Origin: an uncultured Chitinophagaceae bacterium
GTDB taxonomy: Bacteria > Bacteroidota > Bacteroidia > Chitinophagales > Chitinophagaceae
NCBI GenBank assembly: GCA_937907395.1
Contig: CALCII010000011.1
Span: 124,001 to 188,000 of the forward strand
Length of the DNA stretch: 64,000 nucleotides
Reading direction: 5' to 3'
Notes under the pieces: generated by a model
Told to the model about the DNA's origin: nothing
Seen by the model: only the letters and a program-made list of their open reading frames with translations
Database searches by the model: none
Program-made: the position numbers and the translations under genes
Part shown: positions 58,007-64,000 of the stretch, piece by piece
Numbering within the stretch: position 1 is the first letter of the stretch
Layout of the letters: each line of letters starts with the position of its first letter

Positions 58007-58759
58007 TTATTTCCACTTCTTTTCATCCTGGTTAATACTCTTCTGCCGGTCAAAGATCAATACCTGGATATCAGGATCACCATCGAGATTACTCATTTGG
58101 CGGATGACCCATGCACTACGAAACACCACATATCTACTGATGGGCCTTACGGTGTATTTTGCCGGGTTGGGTAAACAGGCGGCTATTTGTGCGGCTTCGA
58201 TGCGGTTGAGTTTGGCAGCCGGCTTTTTGAAATAAGCTTGTGCTGCCGCCTCAATTCCGTAAATGCCTTTTCCCATTTCGGCCACATTGAGATAGACTTC
58301 GAGGATGCGTTTCTTTCCCCAGATGAGTTCGATCATGGCGGTGAAATACACTTCAAGCCCTTTGCGGATCCAGCTGCGGCCCTGCCATAAAAAAACATTC
58401 TTGGCGGTTTGTTGCGATAAAGTGGAAGCACCTCTCACACGATTGGGTTTCTTCTTATTATAGTCCAATGCTTTTTCAATACTCTTCCAGTCGAACCCGT
58501 TGTGATCGGGAAACAACTGGTCTTCGGCTGCAATGACCGACAGCCTTGCATTGGAACTCATTTCTTCAATCGAAACATAATCACGTTTCAATCCATCACC
58601 TGTAGCCAGGCTCACCAGTTGTGTAATGGTAAAAGGCGGATTCACCCATTTCAACACAATGATGTATATCAACTGTGCTAAAAAAAGAATGATGAAAAGT
58701 CGTTTGAGAAAACGGAACGATCTGGAGAAAAAGGAATCAGAGCTTTTCTTTCCGGCCAT
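58007..58759 (-). CDS. mtgA: Monofunctional peptidoglycan glycosyltransferase MtgA
   Basis: Polymerises lipid II into glycan strands; 250 residues with one N-terminal membrane anchor (FIILFLAQLIYIIVLKWVN). GT51 motifs: AAEDQLFPDHNGFDW (catalytic Glu in E-D), GASTLSQQTAKNVFLW (R-G-A-S-T-x-x-Q-Q), RKGLEVYFTAMIELIWGKKR, and EVYLNVAEMGKGIYGIEAA. Has no transpeptidase domain. The gene precedes a hypothetical gene on the same strand. Confidence 0.95.
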   Translation of the reverse strand: MAGKKSSDSFFSRSFRFLKRLFIILFLAQLIYIIVLKWVNPPFTITQLVSLATGDGLKRDYVSIEEMSSNARLSVIAAEDQLFPDHNGFDWKSIEKALDYNKKKPNRVRGASTLSQQTAKNVFLWQGRSWIRKGLEVYFTAMIELIWGKKRILEVYLNVAEMGKGIYGIEAAAQAYFKKPAAKLNRIEAAQIAACLPNPAKYTVRPISRYVVFRSAWVIRQMSNLDGDPDIQVLIFDRQKSINQDEKKWK

Positions 58760-58773
58760 GTGTGCAAGATAGT

Positions 58774-59295
58774 TTATTGGTTTTGTTGCGGCAGTTTTTC
58801 CGAAGGATAAAGATTGAGTAACCGAAGTTCATATGTGTTACCCAGCTGATAATCTTTGTTGCTGTTGAACAAGAGCCGTTTGACATTGTACAATGCAATA
58901 GGAATATATACTAACCCAACGCCAGCAAGTGCTGCACCCAACAACGGTTCTCCACTGAGCACCAATCCGGCTGTAAACAATGGAATCCCGAGGTTGGAAT
59001 AAAGAAACACATCTTTGGGCATGGGAATAACACGGGTTTTCCCTTTAGGTTTTTTATAAAGCTTTGCAATTTCATTGATGTGAATGGCGCTTCCGGAAAA
59101 ATAAATGCTGTCGTTTTGTAACAGGTAAATCAATCCGCTGTAGTACATGCCTGCTTTTGTTTTGAGGGTGATGACGGTTCCTTCGGTGTATCGTTTTACA
59201 GGCACACCATTTTTACGCAGGATCAGTTGGTTGAACTGGGCCGAAACAGTATTATTTACAAGCAACAAACCGCAAATGAGCATGATGAGTTTCAT
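58774..59295 (-). CDS. Hypothetical exported protein, 173 residues
   Basis: Signal peptide MKLIMLICGLLLVNNTVSAQ. The next part (RKNGVPVKRYTEGTVITLKT, YYSGLIYLLQNDSIYFSG) is beta-rich like an SH3 or LSM-type fold, followed by AKLYKKPKGKTR and a hydrophobic hairpin (LGIPLFTAGLVLSGEPLLGA, ALAGVGLVYIPIALYNV). No family recognised. Lies between lysE and mtgA on the same strand with short gaps; perhaps envelope-associated. Confidence 0.65.
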   Translation of the reverse strand: MKLIMLICGLLLVNNTVSAQFNQLILRKNGVPVKRYTEGTVITLKTKAGMYYSGLIYLLQNDSIYFSGSAIHINEIAKLYKKPKGKTRVIPMPKDVFLYSNLGIPLFTAGLVLSGEPLLGAALAGVGLVYIPIALYNVKRLLFNSNKDYQLGNTYELRLLNLYPSEKLPQQNQ

Positions 59296-59321
59296 CTGAT
59301 TGTTGATGTAAGATTGAAGAT

Positions 59322-59957
59322 TTATTGTTTACTCTGGTGCCACAACAGTCCGGCGATTAACACAATACCAAACACAACCAGGATCAAACCAGAAAGTTGG
59401 TTGATGCGGTGTATAACGTTGGCGGTTAACCGCTTTCTTAATTTATTGGCCAGGAACACTTTCAACAGATCGGCGGTAAAAACAACAGACAGGCAGGCGC
59501 CAAACAAAACAATCCGCTCATTTACGGGCATGGTTACAAAAGCTGTGGCCCATGTAAACCAGAACGCAATCACACCGGGATTCAACGTGTTCATGAAATA
59601 ACCACCGAGAAAGATTCGTGCATAATCACCGGGGCGCAATTGAACATGGGGAGTAAAACCATCATCGGACAATTTTACTTTCTTGAAGAATAAAAAGTAC
59701 AAACCCGTTACAATAAGCAGGCTGCTGCCTACCATGCCAATCAGGTTTTCGAAACGGAGCAACCGGTTGAATAATTCTGTAAACACATTGCTCACCAATA
59801 CCAATGTTAAATCACTGGCCGCCACACCAATGGCAAAACTCAATCCGCCACGGTGCCCGTTATTGATACTTTGTTTAATAATGGAAAAGATAACCGGGCC
59901 CACAGAAATTGCAAGCAATAATCCCAGTGCCAATCCTTTTGCAAGCGCTTCGTACAT
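59322..59957 (-). CDS. LysE/RhtB-family exporter
   Basis: A 211-residue inner-membrane exporter with six helices. Family motif LAISVGPVIFSIIKQSINNG near the N-terminus (G-P-V/G-P), GYFMNTLNPGVIAFWFTWA (N-P-x-x-x-x-F/W), and the two-by-three repeat. LysE-type carriers export amino acids or related metabolites; substrate cannot be read. The ATG at 59957 is used; a TTG two codons earlier is dismissed. Confidence 0.88.
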   Translation of the reverse strand: MYEALAKGLALGLLLAISVGPVIFSIIKQSINNGHRGGLSFAIGVAASDLTLVLVSNVFTELFNRLLRFENLIGMVGSSLLIVTGLYFLFFKKVKLSDDGFTPHVQLRPGDYARIFLGGYFMNTLNPGVIAFWFTWATAFVTMPVNERIVLFGACLSVVFTADLLKVFLANKLRKRLTANVIHRINQLSGLILVVFGIVLIAGLLWHQSKQ

Positions 59958-60020
59958 GAGCAATAATTACAGCTGTAAATTACGGATGTATCGCTAGCGG
60001 ATAAGAAAAATATTTGTGAA

Positions 60021-61538
60021 TTATCGGGCAAGAAATGCTTTCCAGTCTTCCAGCATTTTCCCCTTCAATACTCTTGGGAATTTGTGTTGTCCGCCCACTT
60101 TTCCTTTCTGTTTCATAAACTCCATGAAACGGGCTTCGGGTAATATATCGAGGTATACATCTCTTAAAGCACTGCCACGTTCAACTGCATAATCATCGTT
60201 CAATTCTTTCAGCGCAGCATCAATTTTATCACGCAACACATCTGCTTTCACATGATCGTCGCAGGCAACATACCAGTGATGTGCAAAGAAAGTGCCATGG
60301 GGTTCGCCTACCACAGTAAACTCAGGAATGGATACATTCATTTCTTCGCTCACCATTTGCAGGGCCCTGTTCATATTGTCCACGCTCAGGTGTTCGCCCA
60401 CCAGTGACAGAAAATGTTTGGTTCTCCCCGTAATAATGATTTCGCAATTCTCTTTATCTATAAATCGAACGGTATCGCCAATGAGGTAACGCCAGGCACC
60501 GGCGCTGGTACTCAGTAATAATGCATAATCCTTTCCTTCTTCCACTTCATGCAGCATCAATGCTTCCGGGTTTGATACAATGTTTCCATCGGCATCAAAG
60601 TTTTTATCGTCGAAGGGAACAAACTCGTGGAAGATGTGTTCGTTGGTTACCAGTTTCATGCCATGTGCATTCTGTTTATCCTGGTAAGCAATGAATCCTT
60701 CGCTGGCTAAATAGGTTTCAATATAAATGAGAGGCTTGCCTAATAATTTTTCAAAACCATGACGGTAAGGCTCAAACGAAACGCCACCATGCACAAAAAA
60801 GGCGAGGTTGGGCCATATTTCGTGTATGTTATTCAATTTGTAGCGCTCAATAATCATTTCCATACACATCTGGATCCAGGCGGGTACACCCACCACAAAA
60901 CCAATATCCCAGTTGGGGGCTTCGTTAACAATGTAATCGAGTTTCTTATTCCAGTCTTTCGTTTTGGCAATCTGTTTGCCGGGTTTATAAAAAGGCGAAA
61001 ACCAGAAAGGCACTTTCTTGGCCGTAATACCGCTGAGGTCGCCGGCATAATAACCCGGACCTTTCTGCAAATCGGTACTGCCGCCCAGCATCAACCAACC
61101 TTTACCAAGGCTGCGCACCGGCAGATTCTCGTAGTTGCGCAGGGTGAGCAGGTGTTTGATCATGGCAATGCGGTTGCCACGCATTAAATCATTCGTGATG
61201 GGAATGTATTTACTGGCCGCCTCACTGGTTCCGGAACTGAGGGCGAAGTATTTGATTTTGCCGGGCCAGCACACATCGGTTTGCCCTTCCAGTGTTTTAT
61301 GCCACCAGTCGCTGTATATTTTATTATAGTCGGATGTAGGCACCAGTTCCTGGAATTTTTTTCCCGGATGGCGGCTGTTTAAGATCTCATCAAAATGATA
61401 ATGCTGTCCAAATTGGGTGTGACGGGCTTTTTTCAGCAATTTCTTCAGCACACGTATTTGCTGACGCTTGGGGGAATTGACCGGAAGGTTCAATGCCTGG
61501 CTAACCGATTTTGGAAGATGAAGGTCAATAAGCGACAT
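60021..61538 (-). CDS. GH3-family acyl-acid adenylating protein
   Basis: A 505-residue ANL-type enzyme related to plant GH3 acyl-amido synthetases; bacterial members are uncharacterised. Motifs: FALSSGTSEAASKYIPITND (ATP loop), YLASEGFIAYQDKQ, LLLSTSAGAWRYLIGDTVRF and IITGRTKHFLSLVGEHLS. Probably activates a carboxylic acid and may join it to an amino acid; the substrate is unknown. The ATG at 61538 follows an exact -7 element. Next to the glycosyltransferase gene on the same strand. Confidence 0.9.
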   Translation of the reverse strand: MSLIDLHLPKSVSQALNLPVNSPKRQQIRVLKKLLKKARHTQFGQHYHFDEILNSRHPGKKFQELVPTSDYNKIYSDWWHKTLEGQTDVCWPGKIKYFALSSGTSEAASKYIPITNDLMRGNRIAMIKHLLTLRNYENLPVRSLGKGWLMLGGSTDLQKGPGYYAGDLSGITAKKVPFWFSPFYKPGKQIAKTKDWNKKLDYIVNEAPNWDIGFVVGVPAWIQMCMEMIIERYKLNNIHEIWPNLAFFVHGGVSFEPYRHGFEKLLGKPLIYIETYLASEGFIAYQDKQNAHGMKLVTNEHIFHEFVPFDDKNFDADGNIVSNPEALMLHEVEEGKDYALLLSTSAGAWRYLIGDTVRFIDKENCEIIITGRTKHFLSLVGEHLSVDNMNRALQMVSEEMNVSIPEFTVVGEPHGTFFAHHWYVACDDHVKADVLRDKIDAALKELNDDYAVERGSALRDVYLDILPEARFMEFMKQKGKVGGQHKFPRVLKGKMLEDWKAFLAR

Positions 61539-61562
61539 ACAGCACAATCGTTTGGATAGTGA

Positions 61563-61570
61563 CAAAATTA
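61563..61570 (-). promoter_or_regulatory. Bacteroidota -7 element (TAATTTTG, minus strand) for the GH3 gene
   Basis: Exact TAnnTTTG, 24 nt upstream of the start at 61538; TTTA is near the -33 position at 17-nt spacing. Confidence 0.45.
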
Positions 61571-61581
61571 GGGACTCACCC

Positions 61582-63540
61582 CTATTTTAAACCTAAATTT
61601 TTATAATGCGAAAACACAGTCAGTAAATCGTATGCCGGTTCATATTGCTGGGCATACCACTCGTTTGCCAATTGCAAACCTTCTTCTTTCAAACTATTCT
61701 GTTGGTGCGGTACGCCAGCCGGTCCCAGTACCGATGGTTTTACCGGCGGAAGCCCTTTCACCGGACCAGTAAACCCAATCCATGTTTTTTGCGCAAACAA
61801 AACCTGGAAGCAATGTTGCAACAATACCAACGGATGGCGGTTGAACAGGAAATGCAGGGGAAACAGCAGGATCAGGAACAAGGAAACAGCCACATCCACC
61901 AGGCGTTTTAAACGGCGGTTAATGGGTAACGACAACCGGTAACTGGCAACACCAATGGTTTCGCCAGTATAATTTTTTGAATCGCTGCCAACAATACTCA
62001 AACTACCGCCTGCGTGTAACCGAAGCTTTACCCGTCGCCCTGATTGCTGGTAAACAGCAATGATATCTTTAAAGGAAAGCGAATTGCTTTCGCATAAAAT
62101 CAGTTCTTTCACCGGTGTGTTTTCAAGAATCTGTGGCAGTTGAGCGGGTGTGCCCAGCGAATGAGCTTCGGGGAGCGGACTTACAAATCCACGGATCTGC
62201 TGTGCTTTTCCTGCCGGATCGAGCAATTTTTTTGCTTCTTCCATTTGAGCAGCCGTACCTACAACAATGGTGTAGTTTTCTTCTTCCGATTCATCGGGCT
62301 CCACTACTTTCAGGAGCAACAGGATCCAGCGCCACAACGCCAGTAATCCAAAACTGAATACCGATCCCACCAGCACCATGCCCCGGGAGAAACGAAACCG
62401 TTCCGGCAACAAAGAGTAAACAGCAAGGTTTATAATCAACGTTACCAGCATGGAACGCCACAAACGTTGCGACCGGTATTTCTTTTCATACAAGCCGGTA
62501 TAATAACTCACCAGCAAAAACAAGATAGAAAAACCAAGAAACGCAACCGATAACAACTCTCTCTGATAAATATTGGCAGGCTTCACAAAGGTTACCCATG
62601 CGCCCTGCGCCATCCAGAAGGCGAGATAAATGAGTGCCGCATCTAATAATGGCAACCCGATTTTCTGAATAAACCGTTTGAGGATACTCAGAAAGGCACG
62701 TGCCCAGATGGCGATATTGATTAATGCAGTGAAAATTCCGGCACTGGAAGCAGCACTGTGCTTTTGCACAAACAAACTCATGGCCTGGTAAAACATCCGC
62801 ACATAATTGAGCGTGCCTTTACGTGTGCTTTCTCCTTTAAAGTGAAGAATGGAAGAATCACTGAGGTAATAATTTTTATAAAAACCGCCGGTGGCGGGAC
62901 AAGCTGTTTTCTGAATGCGGTAACTCAGGTCAATATCTTCACCATACATGAAAAAACTTTCATCAAAACCGCCGGTTTGTTTCAACACATCATGACGAAT
63001 AAGCATGAACGCTCCGGCCAGCACATCCACTTCATGGTTCTGGTGTTCGTTGAGGTGGCCGAGATGATAACGGCCAAAGGTTTTGGACTTGGGAAACAGG
63101 GCCGATAAACCGCTCAGTTTGTACAGCGATGTTAGTGGCGATGGAAAAGAACGTTTGCTTTCGGGCAGAAAACTTCCTTTGCCATCCAGCATACGGATCC
63201 CCACAGCACCCGCATCGGGATGTTGCTCCATGAAAGCAATGCAGCTGTTGAAACAATCTTCGGCAACAATGGTATCGGGGTTCAGGAAGAGGATGTATTC
63301 ACCTGTGGCTTGTTTCAACGCCTGGTTGTTGGCCTTGGCAAAACCGCTGTTTTCATCGCTCCATATAAAATGCATATCGGGGAAACGGGATTCGAGATAA
63401 CTGCGGCTTCCATCCTGCGACGCATTATCAACCACCCATACCTCTGCTTGCAAATTGCTCGTGGCTTTGGCAACCGACAGCAGGCATTGCTCCAGGAAGT
63501 ATTTTACATTGTAGTTGACAATAATGACCGATAGCCTCAT
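61582..63540 (-). CDS. Glycosyltransferase family 2 fused to a worn polyprenyl-phosphate sugar transferase
   Basis: A 652-residue membrane protein. Residues 1-250 form a GT2 domain: VIIVNYNVKYFLEQCLLSV, WVVDNASQDGS, ILFLNPDTIV (metal-binding D-x-D equivalent), SFFMYGEDIDLSYRIQ (catalytic E-D). Residues 310-420 hold four membrane helices, 425-525 a Rossmann-like CoA/nucleotide-binding segment, and from 540 the transmembrane start of a bacterial sugar transferase (RLKRLVDVAVSLFLILLFPL). The catalytic D-E and the K-F-R-S-M motif that should follow are missing; only QKTWIGFTGP-like remains are left. So probably an active GT2 with a degenerate second half; surface polysaccharide work is likely. 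Confidence 0.8.
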   Translation of the reverse strand: MRLSVIIVNYNVKYFLEQCLLSVAKATSNLQAEVWVVDNASQDGSRSYLESRFPDMHFIWSDENSGFAKANNQALKQATGEYILFLNPDTIVAEDCFNSCIAFMEQHPDAGAVGIRMLDGKGSFLPESKRSFPSPLTSLYKLSGLSALFPKSKTFGRYHLGHLNEHQNHEVDVLAGAFMLIRHDVLKQTGGFDESFFMYGEDIDLSYRIQKTACPATGGFYKNYYLSDSSILHFKGESTRKGTLNYVRMFYQAMSLFVQKHSAASSAGIFTALINIAIWARAFLSILKRFIQKIGLPLLDAALIYLAFWMAQGAWVTFVKPANIYQRELLSVAFLGFSILFLLVSYYTGLYEKKYRSQRLWRSMLVTLIINLAVYSLLPERFRFSRGMVLVGSVFSFGLLALWRWILLLLKVVEPDESEEENYTIVVGTAAQMEEAKKLLDPAGKAQQIRGFVSPLPEAHSLGTPAQLPQILENTPVKELILCESNSLSFKDIIAVYQQSGRRVKLRLHAGGSLSIVGSDSKNYTGETIGVASYRLSLPINRRLKRLVDVAVSLFLILLFPLHFLFNRHPLVLLQHCFQVLFAQKTWIGFTGPVKGLPPVKPSVLGPAGVPHQQNSLKEEGLQLANEWYAQQYEPAYDLLTVFSHYKNLGLK

Positions 63541-63599
63541 ATCCCTGTAAAAAAGCCAAATCTAAACTCTAAATTCTGCAATCTCAAATCTATGTGGGT

Positions 63600-63607
63600 T
63601 ATCTTTG
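63600..63607 (+). promoter_or_regulatory. Bacteroidota -7 element (TATCTTTG) directly before the IMPase-family gene
   Basis: Exact TAnnTTTG ending 3 nt before the ATG at 63611, so transcription would start within the first codons or at the ATG: a leaderless mRNA. Confidence 0.55.
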
Positions 63608-63610
63608 CGC

Positions 63611-64000
63611 ATGCTTAAACAAACCCTGATCGAGGCTACAAAAGCCGGTGCAGAGCAATTGGTTCATTTTTTTGATAAAGAGTTCAAGGTTTCTAATAAA
63701 GAAGGGGTGAACAACCTCGTTACCGAAGCAGATCATGCTTCTGAAAAAGCCATTTTCGAAGTTATCCGCCAACAGTTTCCGGATCATTATATATTAAGCG
63801 AAGAAGCCGGTGAAATGGCGCAGGATTCTTCTTACAAGTGGATCATTGATCCGATTGATGGCACGGTGAATTTTGCAAATGGGATTCCGATTTGTTGTGT
63901 GAGTATTGGTATAGAAAAAGACGGACAAATGATACTGGGAGCCGTGTATAATCCGTTTATGAATGAGTTCTTTGTGGCCGAACGTGGACAAGGCGCTTTC
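63611..64000 (+). CDS. Inositol monophosphatase-family protein (partial, cut by window edge)
   Basis: First 130 residues of a Mg-dependent sugar-phosphate or inositol-phosphate phosphatase. VTEADHASEKAIFEVIR supplies the first-shell acidic site, ILSEEAGE the Glu, and WIIDPIDGTVNFANGIPICC the D-P-I-D-G-T core. The remaining C-terminal motif (W-D) lies beyond the window. Family includes SuhB and 3'(2'),5'-bisphosphate nucleotidase CysQ; not separable on this part. Divergent from the glycosyltransferase gene with 70 bp between. Confidence 0.9.
   Translation, partial: MLKQTLIEATKAGAEQLVHFFDKEFKVSNKEGVNNLVTEADHASEKAIFEVIRQQFPDHYILSEEAGEMAQDSSYKWIIDPIDGTVNFANGIPICCVSIGIEKDGQMILGAVYNPFMNEFFVAERGQGAF

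Overview
The window reads as a chromosomal stretch from a Bacteroidota bacterium, most likely of the Chitinophagia/Sphingobacteriia type. Evidence: several genes start just behind the Bacteroidota -7 promoter element TAnnTTTG; Shine-Dalgarno sequences are almost absent; there are many signal-peptide and lipobox proteins; and the gene content fits (outer-membrane beta-barrel receptor, GH3-type acyl-adenylating protein, bestrophin, CvfB, Nfu, DJ-1/HxlR pair). No rRNA, tRNA, CRISPR array or intact insertion sequence was found. The last gene is cut by the right edge.

Layout. 0.1-7.8 kb: a CAP-domain protein, a protein with a worn HNH-like core, mnmG, a Pif1-like helicase with HRDC and HTH tails, ssb, a zinc-ribbon protein, an FMN-binding protein and an unlisted 38-residue membrane peptide. 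7.9-16.9 kb: outer-membrane receptor, AraC regulator, MFS carrier, a lipoprotein, a PfkB kinase, CvfB and an SGNH lipoprotein. Between these lie two related ~300-nt non-coding elements (13.1-13.4 and 14.1-14.3 kb) with a covarying stem, and another RNA-like region (16.9-17.1 kb) ending in a terminator. 17.6-24.2 kb: one 2214-residue soluble histidine kinase with twelve PAS and three GAF domains. 24.4-35.2 kb: UvrD/PcrA helicase, cysK-cysE, an ArsC-like protein, a sigma/membrane-protein pair, TraB/GumN, a ModF-like ABC protein, an esterase, ferritin and Nfu.

35.2-47 kb is the accessory part. Repeat-rich non-coding DNA on both sides encloses eight co-directional, A-rich, mostly overlapping genes. 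The first two encode a SIR2-domain protein and a HerA/FtsK-type ATPase, the pair known as the Sir2-HerA anti-phage system. The next six encode a lipoprotein solute-binding protein, a fused ABC permease, its ATPase, an SDR protein lacking the catalytic Tyr, a polytopic membrane protein and a RibD-C-type reductase. I do not recognise this six-gene operon as a described system. Short inverted GTTATGGGC sequences lie just outside the gene block. The right side carries three copies of a ~230-bp repeat containing a palindrome that recurs, with compensatory changes, at 27.2 kb.

47-64 kb returns to ordinary chromosome: saccharopine-dehydrogenase-like protein, SDR, OsmC, bestrophin, an F420-type reductase, a barrel protein, a DJ-1/PfpI protein divergent from an HxlR-M23-pnuC operon, an ECF sigma factor with two His-rich or SEEER-motif small membrane proteins plus an overlooked 49-residue His/Cys-rich peptide, tag, a nicotinamide-riboside-kinase-like gene, mtgA, LysE, a GH3 protein, a large glycosyltransferase fusion and an inositol-monophosphatase-family gene. 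A four-helix-bundle (S23-type) gene flanked by inverted repeats is lodged between the DJ-1 and HxlR genes.
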